A DNA stretch of 64,000 nt from AP-15 sp035503615 (GTDB taxonomy: Bacteria > Pseudomonadota > Alphaproteobacteria > ATCC43930 > CGMCC-115725): assembly GCA_035503615.1 (NCBI GenBank), contig DATJTI010000071.1, forward strand, positions 1 through 64,000. The letters are read 5' to 3'. Of the stretch, positions 8,810-20,060 are shown piece by piece. Each line of letters begins with the position of its first letter. Position 1 is the first letter of the stretch. Both the position numbers and the translations under genes were made by a program. The notes under the pieces were generated by a model, which was not told the DNA's origin, did no database searches, and was given only the letters and a program-made list of their open reading frames with translations.

Positions 8810-9202
8810 ATGGCGGAGCGACTGGAAACGTTGATGTGGGCAAAGGCCTGCGAGGCAATGGACCGGGCCGAGCGCCTGCACCGGCAGTTCTTTCATCGCA
8901 GCCCGGCGACGCCGTATTGGGAGGCGCCATGCGATATTTTCGAGACCGACGCGACGCTGACCCTGCTGATCGCACTGCCGGGGGTGGCCCCGGACGCGAT
9001 CACCGTCACGCTCAGCGCCGGAGTGTTGATGGTCAGCGGCGAGCGGCCGCTGCCGGCCGAGCTGGGCCAGGCCCGGATCCATCGGCTGGAGATCCCGCAC
9101 GGGCATTTTCAGCGCCGGATCGAATTGCCGCCGATCCCGGTCGAGATCACCGGCCGACATCTCGCCAATGGCTGCCTGATGGTCCAGCTGCACAAGCTGT
9201 GA
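8810..9202 (+). CDS. Hsp20/alpha-crystallin small heat shock protein
   Basis: A 130-residue small heat shock protein. The alpha-crystallin domain spans about residues 38-128: it begins WEAPCDIFETDATLTLLIALPG, contains the ITVTLSAGVLMVSGERP strand pair and ends with the usual ANGCLMVQL strand. The C-terminal IxI oligomerisation motif is missing, since the protein stops at HKL. It acts as an ATP-independent holdase for unfolding proteins. GGAG lies seven bases before the ATG at 8810. The lon protease gene follows 46 bp downstream, an arrangement known from other alphaproteobacteria that links holding and degradation of damaged proteins. A heat-shock promoter is expected upstream but none is clear. 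Confidence 0.9.
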   Translation: MAERLETLMWAKACEAMDRAERLHRQFFHRSPATPYWEAPCDIFETDATLTLLIALPGVAPDAITVTLSAGVLMVSGERPLPAELGQARIHRLEIPHGHFQRRIELPPIPVEITGRHLANGCLMVQLHKL

Positions 9203-9248
9203 TGCATCGCTGCCAACCGCGATCGCGACTTCGTCGAGGATTTTACAG

Positions 9249-11681
<2,433 letters not shown>

Positions 11682-11803
11682 GCCGCACGTCCTGCCAGGA
11701 TTGCGCTGTCCCTATGCTGACGGGCCGCGACGGCTCCGGCGGCCAGCTGCATCGGGACGAGCCGGCAGAGACGGCGCTGCAGGCACGGGGCTGCGGGCGC
11801 GCT

Positions 11804-11818
11804 GACCCGCACCGGGTC
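11804..11818. terminator. Hairpin downstream of lon
   Basis: GACCCG-CAC-CGGGTC forms a six-base-pair stem with a three-base loop in the 150-bp gap between convergent lon and the small basic gene. It lacks a T-run, so it is only a candidate terminator. Confidence 0.35.
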
Positions 11819-11832
11819 CCCGCCTGCGATCG

Positions 11833-11940
11833 CTAAATCTTCGCCTGCGGCTGGCCGGGCGGCCGCTTGTCGGCACCCTTCTTCTTCTGCTTGGGCTTTT
11901 TGGCTTCCCGGCTCGACCGCTTCTGCTCCTTGTTCGCCAC
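11833..11940 (-). CDS. Short Lys/Arg-rich protein (35 aa)
   Basis: A very short gene reading VANKEQKRSSREAKKPKQKK and onward to QPQAKI, with 12 lysine/arginine residues in the first 20. The start is GTG at 11938-11940 with a strong GGGAGGG Shine-Dalgarno about five bases before it, which favours this start over a longer arginine-rich frame reaching 12120. Small basic proteins beginning MANKxQxSxREKKKPK recur in alphaproteobacteria, to my recollection, without known function. The protein is predicted to be disordered and might bind nucleic acid or ribosomes. It sits between lon and the amidase gene, on the amidase strand. Confidence 0.65.
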   Translation of the reverse strand: MANKEQKRSSREAKKPKQKKKGADKRPPGQPQAKI

Positions 11941-12116
11941 GACACCCTCCCATCCGTCTCGCCCTGCGAATATGCGGCGCCGGCGCAGCGATGCAACCCG
12001 CCATTCACCCTCTTTGCCCCCATTGCTTGGCCTGGACGGCGGGACCGGGAGCGGCCGCGATCCGTGCCAGCGAAGCCGCAAGCTCCGGGCTCGGCCAAGT
12101 TGCGCCGACAGCTTCT

Positions 12117-13466
12117 TCATAGGCGCGGCACGCCAAGATCGTCATAGAGCGGACCGGTCACCTGCAACCCGACCGGCAGGCCATCGACCATGCCGCAGGG
12201 GATCGACGCGGACGGGTTCTTGGTCAAGTTGAAGGGCGCGGTATACGGCATCCAGCCCGGGAAATTGTTCGGGTTTGGCAGATCGTCGTCGCGCGGCTCG
12301 GCATAGGCGGCCGGGATCGGCATCGTCGGCGACAGCAGCAGATCGTAGCGGTCGAAAAATTGCCGCACCGCCTGGCCCAGTGCCGCACGCTTGGCGACCG
12401 CTTCGACATATTGCTCCTGCGTCACCGCCGCACCGCGCCGGCAGAGTGCCACGAGGCCCGGATCCATCACTGCCGGAGCATCGGCCGGCAGACTGCGCAG
12501 CAGAGCCCAGAACGCGCCGAGCGCCAACGGCTCGAAAATCCCGCGCGGCGATTGCGGGAACGGATCGGCCGGCTCGACGACCGCGCCGAGGCTGCCGAAC
12601 ACCTCAGCAGCACGCTCGACCGCTTCGCGCACCGCCGGCTCCGGTTCGGCGAGACCGAGGGTCACCGACAGCGCGACGCGCCGGCCGCGCAACCCGCCTT
12701 CGCGCACCCGCAGCCGGTAATCGATCCCATCATCGGGCAGGCTATGCCAGTCCTGCGAATCCGGTCCCTTGATCGCGTCGAGCATCAAGGCCGCATCCTC
12801 GACATTCCGCGCCATCGGCCCGACATGGACGACATCGCCAAACGCCGAAGGCGGATAGACCGCGACCCGGCCAAAGGTCGGCTTCAGCCCGAAAATGCCG
12901 CAGAACGAAGCCGGGATGCGGATCGAGCCGCCGGCGTCGGTGCCGACCGCCAGCGGACACACGCCGGATAGCACCGCGACAGCGCTGCCGCCGCTCGAGC
13001 CGCCGGGGGTGCGCTCGAGGTTCCACGGGTTGCGGGTGATCCCGCAGAGCGGCGAGTCGGTCAGCGGCTTCCAGCCGAATTCGGGGGTCGTGGTCTTGCC
13101 GAACAGCACAGCACCCTGCGCGCGCAGCTTGGCGGTGACCGGCGAATCCTCGTCCCACGCTTGGTTTGGATCGATCGTGCGCGAGCCGATCAGCCGCGGC
13201 CAGCCGCGGGTCAGCACCGTATCCTTGATCGCCACCGGCACGCCATCAAGCAACCCTTGTGGCGTGCCTTTCTGCCAGCGCGCCTCGGCCGCGCGCGCCG
13301 CCGACATCGCCGTTTCGCGGTCGTACAGCACAAAGGCGTTGACCGCACCCTCATGAGCTTCGAGCCGCCGCAGCGTCTCCGCCGCGACTTCGACCGGCGA
13401 TAGCTTCTTGTCGCGATAGAGCGCCAGCAATCGGGTCGCCGGCAGAAAGGCGATCTCGTCGGTCAT
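12117..13466 (-). CDS. Amidase signature family enzyme
   Basis: A 449-residue amidase. The Ser-cisSer-Lys catalytic triad is visible as Lys in VAIKDTVLT (about residue 82), and the Gly/Ser-rich signature GGSSGGSAVAV (about 156-166) plus the nucleophile in DAGGSIRIPASFCG (about 178-190). Enzymes of this family hydrolyse C-N bonds in amides; relatives include GatA, but the absence of GatB/GatC nearby and the shorter C-terminus argue for a catabolic amidase. GAGGGAAG precedes the ATG. It stands alone, divergent from tgt with a 276-bp gap. The substrate is unknown. Confidence 0.9.
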   Translation of the reverse strand: MTDEIAFLPATRLLALYRDKKLSPVEVAAETLRRLEAHEGAVNAFVLYDRETAMSAARAAEARWQKGTPQGLLDGVPVAIKDTVLTRGWPRLIGSRTIDPNQAWDEDSPVTAKLRAQGAVLFGKTTTPEFGWKPLTDSPLCGITRNPWNLERTPGGSSGGSAVAVLSGVCPLAVGTDAGGSIRIPASFCGIFGLKPTFGRVAVYPPSAFGDVVHVGPMARNVEDAALMLDAIKGPDSQDWHSLPDDGIDYRLRVREGGLRGRRVALSVTLGLAEPEPAVREAVERAAEVFGSLGAVVEPADPFPQSPRGIFEPLALGAFWALLRSLPADAPAVMDPGLVALCRRGAAVTQEQYVEAVAKRAALGQAVRQFFDRYDLLLSPTMPIPAAYAEPRDDDLPNPNNFPGWMPYTAPFNLTKNPSASIPCGMVDGLPVGLQVTGPLYDDLGVPRL

Positions 13467-13742
13467 GCTCTTCCCTCAAGTCACGGCAACCGCTTGGCAA
13501 GCGGTTCGGGGGCGACCAGCTCGCCGCGCGAAGCGGTCGGGGTTGCCGGCGACATCGCGCGAGCGGCGACCGATCATCGGCTCGATTGCCGAGATTACCG
13601 TGACCGGGCGCGTTGCGACAGTGCTACCGGGCCGCCGAGCCGATGCGCCGGGTGTCTTGCCCGACAGCGGATCGTGCCGCAGGATCGCCGCGGCGATCGA
13701 CCAAAAGGGCGGCGAGGATCAAAAAATGCGGCAGGGCCGCCG

Positions 13743-14867
13743 ATGATCGGCTTCACGGTGCTGACGCGCGATGGATCGGCACGGCGCGGCCGGCTGGCGA
13801 CCGCTCACGGCGTTGTCGACACCCCGGCGTTCATGCCGGTCGGAACCGCTGCCACGGTCAAGGCGATGACACCCGAGGACGTCGCCGCCAGCGGTGCCAG
13901 GATCGTGCTCGGCAACACCTATCATTTGATGCTGCGGCCGGGCGCGGAGCGGATTGCCGCACATGGCGGGCTGCACCGTTTCATGAACTGGCCCCACGCG
14001 ATCCTGACCGATTCCGGCGGCTTTCAGGTCATGTCGCTTGCACCGCTGCGCAAGATCGGCGAGGACGGCGTCGCCTTCCGCTCGCATCTCGACGGCAGCC
14101 GCCACCTCTTGACGCCCGAGCGTGCGATCGCGATCCAGCACCTGCTCGGCGCCGATGTGACGATGGCGCTTGACGAATGCACGCGCTACCCGGCGCCGTG
14201 CGAGGCCGTCGAGCGCGCGGCGGCATTGTCGCTGCGCTGGGCCGAGCGGTCGCGCCGCGCCTTTGTCGAGCGGCCGGGCCACGGAATTTTCGGCATCGTG
14301 CAGGGTGGCGTAAATCCCGATCTGCGGCTGCGCATGACGCAGGGGCTCATCGACATCGGCTTCGACGGCTACGCAGTCGGCGGCCTCGCGGTCGGCGAAG
14401 GCCAGGCGGTCATGTTCGACATCCTCGACGCCACCGTGCCGGCATTGCCCGAAGACCGCCCGCGCTATTTGATGGGGGTCGGTAAACCGGCCGATCTGGT
14501 CGGTGCGGTCATGCGCGGCATCGACATGTTCGACTGCGTGTTGCCGACCCGCTCGGGACGGACCGCGCAGGCCTTCACCCGGCAAGGCCCGCTGAACCTG
14601 CGCAATGCGCGCCACGCCGACGACCCGGCACCGCTCGACCCGGGCTGCGCCTGCCCGGCATGCACCGGCTATAGCCGCGCCTATTTGCATCATTTGTGCC
14701 GCTGCGGCGAGATCCTGGGCGCGATGCTGCTGACCCAGCACAATCTGCGCTATTATGCCGATCTGATGGCCGGGATGCGGGCCGCGATCGAGGCGGATGG
14801 GCTCGCCGATTTTGCTGCCGCCTTTGCCGCAGCGCAGACCGGACGGCAACAGGCGAGGGACGCATGA
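13743..14867 (+). CDS. tgt: tRNA-guanine transglycosylase
   Basis: A 374-residue enzyme that swaps guanine-34 for preQ1 in tRNAs with a GUN anticodon, a step toward queuosine. Asp90 in LTDSGGFQVM is the general acid/base, and Asp264 in IDMFDCVLPTRSGR is the nucleophile that holds the tRNA covalently. The zinc site is CACPACTGYSRAYLHH near residues 300-320. Length is typical. The ATG at 13743 starts the family's MIGFTVL N-terminus; the longer upstream open frame is not homologous in character. The stop overlaps queF by four bases (ATGA), so tgt-queF-queG are translationally coupled. No queA is present in this window. Confidence 0.97.
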   Translation: MIGFTVLTRDGSARRGRLATAHGVVDTPAFMPVGTAATVKAMTPEDVAASGARIVLGNTYHLMLRPGAERIAAHGGLHRFMNWPHAILTDSGGFQVMSLAPLRKIGEDGVAFRSHLDGSRHLLTPERAIAIQHLLGADVTMALDECTRYPAPCEAVERAAALSLRWAERSRRAFVERPGHGIFGIVQGGVNPDLRLRMTQGLIDIGFDGYAVGGLAVGEGQAVMFDILDATVPALPEDRPRYLMGVGKPADLVGAVMRGIDMFDCVLPTRSGRTAQAFTRQGPLNLRNARHADDPAPLDPGCACPACTGYSRAYLHHLCRCGEILGAMLLTQHNLRYYADLMAGMRAAIEADGLADFAAAFAAAQTGRQQARDA

Positions 14868-15322
14868 CCGGAAAGCCGGCCCTGACCCAGCTCGGGCGGT
14901 CGACGCCATTGCCGCCATCGCCGGACGAGGCACTGCTCGAGACCGTGGCGAACCCGCATCCCGGCCTCACCTATCTGGTGCGTTTCACCTGCCCCGAATT
15001 CACCTCGCTGTGCCCGGTCACCGGGCAGCCCGATTTCGCGCATCTCGTCCTCGATTATGTGCCCGAGGCGGCGATCCTCGAAAGCAAGTCGCTGAAACTC
15101 TATCTCGGCAGCTTCCGCAATCATGCGGCGTTTCACGAGGAGTGCACGCTCGGCATCGCGCGCCGGCTGGTCGCGGTGCTGGCGCCGCGCTGGCTCAGGA
15201 TCGCCGGCTACTGGTATCCGCGCGGCGGCATCCCGATCGATGTCTTCTACCAGACGGGCGACCCGCCTGCCGGGCTGTGGCTTCCCGATCCCGGGATGGC
15301 GCCCTATCGCGGCCGCGGCTGA
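14864..15322 (+). CDS. queF: NADPH-dependent 7-cyano-7-deazaguanine reductase (unimodular QueF)
   Basis: A 152-residue T-fold enzyme that reduces preQ0 to preQ1 with two NADPH, making the base used by Tgt. Cys50 in FTSLCPVTGQPDF forms the thioimide with substrate and Asp57 acts as acid; the QueF signature ESKSLKLYL (73-81) and the substrate-binding HEE (91-93) follow. Its size places it in the short, YkvM-like unimodular subfamily. The start overlaps the tgt stop as ATGA, and queG begins six bases after its stop. Confidence 0.96.
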   Translation: MTGKPALTQLGRSTPLPPSPDEALLETVANPHPGLTYLVRFTCPEFTSLCPVTGQPDFAHLVLDYVPEAAILESKSLKLYLGSFRNHAAFHEECTLGIARRLVAVLAPRWLRIAGYWYPRGGIPIDVFYQTGDPPAGLWLPDPGMAPYRGRG

Positions 15323-15328
15323 GCCGCG

Positions 15329-16462
15329 ATGGCCGACCCGATCCGCGAGGCGATCCGCGAGCAGGCGCTCACCATCGGCTTCGACGCGGTCGGTTTTGCC
15401 GCGGCACAGCTCGACGGCGCGGCGCGTGCCGGGCTGCGCGAATTCATCGCCCGCGGCTATCACGGCGACATGGGCTGGCTCGCCGGCACCGCCAAACGGC
15501 GCGGCGACCCGCAGACGCTGTGGCCGCAGGCGCGCACGGTCGTCGTGCTCGGCGTCAATTACGCGCCCGATGACGACCCGCTGGCAGCAGCCGGCAAGCT
15601 CGGGCGCGGGGCGATCTCGGTCTATGCGCGCGGGCGCGACTATCACGACACCATAAAGCGACGATTGAAGACGCTCGCCCGGTGGATCGACGGACGCTGG
15701 CCGGGTGCGGCGAAGCTCTTTGTCGATACCGCACCGGTCATGGAAAAGCCGCTGGCGCAGCAGGCCGGGATCGGCTGGCAGGGCAAGCACACCAACCTCG
15801 TCTCGCGCGATTTCGGCTCGTGGCTGTTTCTCGGCGAGATCTATCTGAGTCTGGCGCTCGAACCCGACCCGGCCGAGGGCGACCATTGCGGCTCGTGCCG
15901 GCGCTGCCTCGATGCCTGCCCGACCGCGGCTTTCCCGGCCCCCCACCGGCTCGACGCACGGCGCTGCATTTCGTACCTGACGATCGAACACAAGGGGATG
16001 ATCCCGGTCGAATTCCGGAGCGCGATCGGCAACCGCATCTATGGCTGCGACGACTGCCTCGCGGTCTGCCCGTGGAACAAATTTGCCCGGGCCGCGCACG
16101 AGCCCGATTTTCTGCCGCGCGCCGAGCTGACGGCACCGCGGCTCGCCGATCTCGCGGCACTCGACGATGCCGGTTTCCGCCGCTTGTTTTCGGGCTCGCC
16201 GGTCAAGCGCATCGGCCGCGACCGGTTTGTGCGCAATGTGATGATCGCGATCGGCAATGGCCGGTATGGCGACGAGCGGCTGATCGCCGCGGCCCGGCAG
16301 CGCCTTGACGATGCAGCCCCGCTGGTCCGCGCCGCAGCCGTGTGGGCGTTCGACCGGCTGGCCGGTTCGCGGCGGTTTCGGGCCGAGCGCGTGCGGCGGC
16401 TTGCCGGCGAGCCCGAACCGATGGTTCGCAGCGAATGGATACGCGAGCCGGCAGAAGCGTGA
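15329..16462 (+). CDS. queG: Epoxyqueuosine reductase
   Basis: A 377-residue cobalamin- and iron-sulfur-dependent enzyme that reduces epoxyqueuosine to queuosine in tRNA, the last step of the pathway. An N-terminal B12-binding part is followed by two ferredoxin-like [4Fe-4S] motifs, CGSCRRCLDACP (about residues 188-199) and CDDCLAVCPWN (about 235-245). The tail contains helical repeat-like sequence (residues about 300-365). The gene starts six bases after queF, confirming a queuosine operon. QueH, the alternative enzyme, is not seen. Confidence 0.96.
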   Translation: MADPIREAIREQALTIGFDAVGFAAAQLDGAARAGLREFIARGYHGDMGWLAGTAKRRGDPQTLWPQARTVVVLGVNYAPDDDPLAAAGKLGRGAISVYARGRDYHDTIKRRLKTLARWIDGRWPGAAKLFVDTAPVMEKPLAQQAGIGWQGKHTNLVSRDFGSWLFLGEIYLSLALEPDPAEGDHCGSCRRCLDACPTAAFPAPHRLDARRCISYLTIEHKGMIPVEFRSAIGNRIYGCDDCLAVCPWNKFARAAHEPDFLPRAELTAPRLADLAALDDAGFRRLFSGSPVKRIGRDRFVRNVMIAIGNGRYGDERLIAAARQRLDDAAPLVRAAAVWAFDRLAGSRRFRAERVRRLAGEPEPMVRSEWIREPAEA

Positions 16463-16541
16463 GATGCCATGCGCGATAACGATGGTTGCGCCGGGCGGGT
16501 TCGCCCGTCACACTCGCCGCCGCCACCCCGATGGACCTGCC

Positions 16542-16853
16542 ATGCGACGATTGTCAGCCCTCGCCTTGATCGGTTTGTTTGCTGCGGGCTGCACGCCGGC
16601 GATCCCGGTCAAGGACGCGTTCGGGGTCAGCGGGCAGCAGCCGGCGGGACCGGTGCCGCCTGAATTCGCCGCGTTCAACAATTACGATCCGCGCGTCGCC
16701 CTGCTGCTCGGAGAAGAGATGTGCGCCACCCCCTACGAGCTGCAGGTGCGAAAAGCGCTGGAGGCGGCACCCGGTCAGATCGTCGCGGCGACCGGACGCT
16801 GCGAACCCTATCTCGGTCCGTTCGGCAAGCTGAACCCACCCCTGGGCGAGTAG
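16542..16853 (+). CDS. Small putative lipoprotein
   Basis: A 103-residue protein with a short basic N-terminus, a hydrophobic stretch and a lipobox LFAAGC (Cys17), predicting signal peptidase II cleavage and anchoring to the membrane. The mature part contains two further cysteines (MCATPYELQ and TGRCEPY) that could form a disulfide in the periplasm. The ATG at 16542 puts the lipobox at normal distance; longer upstream frames would bury it. It follows queG by 79 bp on the same strand but its function is not recognisable. Confidence 0.7.
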   Translation: MRRLSALALIGLFAAGCTPAIPVKDAFGVSGQQPAGPVPPEFAAFNNYDPRVALLLGEEMCATPYELQVRKALEAAPGQIVAATGRCEPYLGPFGKLNPPLGE

Positions 16854-16862
16854 CAGAGGATC

Positions 16863-16911
16863 GTCCGCCGGTGCTGGGGGTTCGCCGGTGCTGTGTCCGC
16901 CGGCGCCGGGG
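16863..16911. repeat. Imperfect 15-17 bp tandem repeat, three copies
   Basis: Three related units, GTCCGCCGGTGCTGGGG, GTTCGCCGGTGCTGT and GTCCGCCGGCGCCGGGG, fill most of the 70-bp gap between the convergent lipoprotein and glycosyltransferase genes. The self-complementary CGCCGGCG core could also fold and help end transcription. Confidence 0.7.
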
Positions 16912-16924
16912 GTCGGAGTGCGGC

Positions 16925-18145
16925 TCAGCGAGGCCCCGCAGCACAGCGGGAGAGCCCCGGAGGCAACGCCGTTACCGCGCGGATGACCTCGTCGAACGCG
17001 GCGAGCTGGGTCGCCCAGCTGTATTTCGCCTCGACCGCACCGCGCGCCTTGCCGGCGATCTCGGCGCGAAACGCGCCGTTGCGCAGCAGATGCACGATTT
17101 GCCCGGCGAATTCGCGGCTGTCGTCGCTGATCAGGATGCCGGCACCTTCGGCGATCGCGGTGCCGCGCCAAGCGGCGGTCGAGGCGACGCAGGGCAGACC
17201 CATGGCCAGCGCCTCGAGCACCTTGTTCTGGATGCCGCGTGCCAGCCGCAACGGCGCCGCAAACACCTCCGCCCGATCGAGATAGGGCCGGATGTCGGGG
17301 ACCCAGCCGGTGACCGCGACACCTTTTCGCTTGGCCAGGCGCCGCACCGCCGCGGTCGGCCGGTTGCCGCAAATCGTCAGCGTCGCCTCGGGAATCTGCG
17401 CCTGGACCGCCGGCAGAATCTCATCGCATAGCCATGTGACGGCGTCGATATTGGGCAGGTAGTCCATCACCCCGGTGAAGACGATCGAACCGGGGGATTT
17501 CTGTTCTCCCGTGGAGCGGAAGTATTCGAGATCGACACCATTGCCGACGAGAGCGACCGCAACTCCCGGAAAGGTGCGCTCGAAATCGCATTTCTCGGCC
17601 GCGGTGCAGACCGTCGCGCGGGTGAAGCGACGCGCGATGCGCCGCTCATAAGCATAGAGGCGTTTCGCCTCGGCGCGGTAGATCCAGCGCAGTGGAATAG
17701 TCGAGCGCTGCGCATATTGCGACCATTTCGACGAGTCGAGCTCCTGGAACTGCATGATCCGCGGCACCCCGGGAAAATGCTCGGCATATTGGGCGACATT
17801 GCTGCTGAAGACGATGATCAGGTCCGGCGGGGCTTCGTCGTATTTCGTGATGATCGCCCGATGCAGCGCCGCCTCGTCAAACGCCGCCACCGACAACGGC
17901 CGACCGCGGACCAGGGCGTCGAGCGCGCGCAGCCGGCTCATTCCCCGACGCACCGGAACCGCAGTGACGCTCCTCACATAAGCCCGCAGCCCGGGCAGAT
18001 TGTCGAGATCGCGGACACCGTCGCCGAGGCAGAAGACGTGGACCTCGTGCGTCGCCGACAGATGGCGAATTTCGTTGAAGGTGGTGATCTTGTCGCCACG
18101 GTCCGGTGGAAACGGGACGCGCTGGCAGACAAAAAAGATCCGCAT
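16925..18145 (-). CDS. Glycosyltransferase, GT4-like (TIGR03087-type)
   Basis: A 406-residue cytoplasmic or membrane-associated glycosyltransferase with a GT-B fold. The N-terminus FFVCQRVPFPPDRGDKI matches the start typical of the TIGR03087 family, whose members occur with exosortase/PEP-CTERM exopolysaccharide loci. The donor-binding C-terminal half has FTGVMDYLPNIDAVTWL, VTGWVPDIRPYLDRAEVF and the E-x7-E-like region RGIQNKVLEALAMGLPCVAS. It faces the heptose gene cluster across 273 bp, consistent with a surface polysaccharide role. No exosortase gene lies in the window. Donor and acceptor sugars are unknown. Confidence 0.85.
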   Translation of the reverse strand: MRIFFVCQRVPFPPDRGDKITTFNEIRHLSATHEVHVFCLGDGVRDLDNLPGLRAYVRSVTAVPVRRGMSRLRALDALVRGRPLSVAAFDEAALHRAIITKYDEAPPDLIIVFSSNVAQYAEHFPGVPRIMQFQELDSSKWSQYAQRSTIPLRWIYRAEAKRLYAYERRIARRFTRATVCTAAEKCDFERTFPGVAVALVGNGVDLEYFRSTGEQKSPGSIVFTGVMDYLPNIDAVTWLCDEILPAVQAQIPEATLTICGNRPTAAVRRLAKRKGVAVTGWVPDIRPYLDRAEVFAAPLRLARGIQNKVLEALAMGLPCVASTAAWRGTAIAEGAGILISDDSREFAGQIVHLLRNGAFRAEIAGKARGAVEAKYSWATQLAAFDEVIRAVTALPPGLSRCAAGPR

Positions 18146-18418
18146 TGCTCACCGGCTCCGGCCGGGCTGCTGCCAGCCCCTGACCGGCCCGAGCGCCGGG
18201 TCGGTAGCCGGCGGACAGACCGCAGATGATCGCACGACAGGCATCCCCGGCCGCACCGCGCCTCCCCAACTGGACATCCGTCTCGGCCAATGTTACGTTG
18301 CTGTGGTCGTCATATATCCTATGTCCGCTCTTTACTAAAGTTTACCGGACGAGGGACATTATCGCTCTGTTCTCCGCGAAGGGCCTCGCAGACCGCCGCA
18401 TATTTGGGGAGTTCGGTC

Positions 18419-19465
18419 GTGATTTCGGATTCGCGCATGACCATTCGGGCGCGCGCACCGCTGCGGCTTGGTCTTGCCGGTGGCGGCACCGACCTCTCGC
18501 CCTATTGCGATGAATTCGGCGGTGCCGTGCTCAACACGACGATCGACCGCTTCGCCTACGCCTTTGTCAGCCCGCGCGATGACGGCAAGGTGGTGTTTCG
18601 CGCCAGGGACCTCGGCTGGGAGGAGACTTTCGAGGCGGCGCCCGAACTGCCGGAGGCGCGGCTGTTGCTGCATCGCGGGGTCTATGAGCGCATGGTTCGC
18701 GACCATCATGGCAGCCAGCCGATCGCGGCCACGGTCACCACCTCGGTCGATGCGCCGCTCGGTTCGGGCCTCGGCTCGTCCTCGGCCCTGGTGGTCGCGC
18801 TGGTCGATGCGTTCCGGGCGCTGTTCGCCGCCCCGCTCGGCCAATACGACGTGGCGCATCTGGCCTTCGAGATCGAGCGTCTCGACCTCGAACTGGCCGG
18901 CGGCAAGCAGGATCACTACGCAGCGGCGTTCGGCGGCACCAACTTCATCGAGTTTCTGGCCGGCGACCGGGTCATCGTCAACCCGCTACGGGTCTCCGAT
19001 TCGGCACGCAACGAATTGGAATCCTCGCTGGTAACCTGCTTTTCGGGGCGCTCGCGCGATGCCGCCGAGGTTATCGAGCAGCAGACCGCCGGGATGATGG
19101 ATCACAGCATTCGCGCGCTCGCAGCACTCGACCGGCTCAAGGCGGACGCGATCGAGATGAAGAACGCACTGCTCGCCGGCGACGTCCGGGCGATGGCGCG
19201 AATCCTCGCCGATTCCTGGCAGGCCAAGAAATTGACCGCCGCCGGCATCACCACCGACCGGATCGAGGCATTGTGCGGGCTCGCCTTTGCCAATGGCGCG
19301 CTGGCCGGCAAGATCTCGGGCGCCGGTGGCGGCGGCTTTCTGATGTTCATCGTCGATCCGGAAGACCGGCAGGGGTTGCTCGAAGCGCTCGACACCGCCG
19401 GCGGCATCGCCGGCCCGGTCAAATTCGTCGAACGCGGTTGCGAGACATGGCAGGTGCAGCGATGA
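18419..19465 (+). CDS. hddA: D-glycero-D-manno-heptose 7-phosphate kinase
   Basis: A GHMP-superfamily sugar kinase that phosphorylates C1 of heptose 7-phosphate in the GDP-heptose pathway. The N-terminal motif RAPLRLGLAGGGTDL, the ATP-binding GLGSSSALVVALVDAF and the C-terminal GAGGGGFLMF motif are all clear. I choose GTG at 18419 because GGGGAG ends seven bases upstream (348 aa); ATG at 18437, six codons later, lacks a Shine-Dalgarno but gives the family's usual start. The stop overlaps gmhA by four bases. The upstream 270 bp is AT-richer and shared with the divergent glycosyltransferase. Confidence 0.92.
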   Translation: MISDSRMTIRARAPLRLGLAGGGTDLSPYCDEFGGAVLNTTIDRFAYAFVSPRDDGKVVFRARDLGWEETFEAAPELPEARLLLHRGVYERMVRDHHGSQPIAATVTTSVDAPLGSGLGSSSALVVALVDAFRALFAAPLGQYDVAHLAFEIERLDLELAGGKQDHYAAAFGGTNFIEFLAGDRVIVNPLRVSDSARNELESSLVTCFSGRSRDAAEVIEQQTAGMMDHSIRALAALDRLKADAIEMKNALLAGDVRAMARILADSWQAKKLTAAGITTDRIEALCGLAFANGALAGKISGAGGGGFLMFIVDPEDRQGLLEALDTAGGIAGPVKFVERGCETWQVQR

Positions 19466-20043
19466 ACGAGATCACCAACTACCTGGTCCGGTCACGCGAC
19501 GTCATCCAGGCGGCGATCGACGACCCGGCCTTTGGCAATACGGTCGCGGCGATTGCCGAGCGGGTCGGCGATGCGCTCGGCGACGGCAAGAAGCTGCTGA
19601 TCGCCGGCAATGGCGGCAGCGCCGGCGACGCCCAGCATATCGCCGGGGAATTCCTGTCGCGGCTCAACTACGACCGGGCTCCGGCGGCCGCGCTCGCCTT
19701 GACCACCGACACCTCGGTGCTGACCGCGATCGGCAATGATTACGGTTACGAGCGGGTGTTCGAGCGCCAGATCCTCGGGCTCGGCGTCGCCGACGACGTG
19801 TTCATGGCGATCTCGACCTCGGGACGGTCGCCCAACATCCTGCGCGCGATCGACGCAGCCCACGACAGGGGGCTCGCGGTCGTCGGCCTGACCGGCCGCA
19901 GCGGCGGACAGATGGCCGGGCGCTGCGATCTGTGTTTGCACGCACCCTCGGATTCGACGACGTTCATCCAGCAGATCCACATCACCGCTGCGCACATCAT
20001 CTGCGGCCTGGTCGAAGCCCGCCTGTTCCCGCCGCCGCGCTGA
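19462..20043 (+). CDS. gmhA: Sedoheptulose 7-phosphate isomerase
   Basis: A 193-residue SIS-domain enzyme that turns sedoheptulose 7-phosphate into D-glycero-D-manno-heptose 7-phosphate, the first committed step of heptose synthesis. The phosphate-binding segments IAGNGGSAGDAQHIAGEF and ISTSGRSPNILRAI are present, as is the C-terminal metal/catalytic motif with FIQQIHITAAHIICGLVE. It overlaps hddA at ATGA and is followed 17 bp later by the nucleotidyltransferase/phosphatase fusion. Its substrate is a pentose phosphate intermediate supplied by the transketolase operon at 28-39 kb. Confidence 0.96.
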   Translation: MNEITNYLVRSRDVIQAAIDDPAFGNTVAAIAERVGDALGDGKKLLIAGNGGSAGDAQHIAGEFLSRLNYDRAPAAALALTTDTSVLTAIGNDYGYERVFERQILGLGVADDVFMAISTSGRSPNILRAIDAAHDRGLAVVGLTGRSGGQMAGRCDLCLHAPSDSTTFIQQIHITAAHIICGLVEARLFPPPR

Positions 20044-20060
20044 CCGGAAGGCGGCGCTTT

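Noticed and set aside
13467..13742. preQ1 riboswitch upstream of tgt
   Set aside because: No H-type pseudoknot with an A-rich tail was found; the region is uniformly GC-rich.
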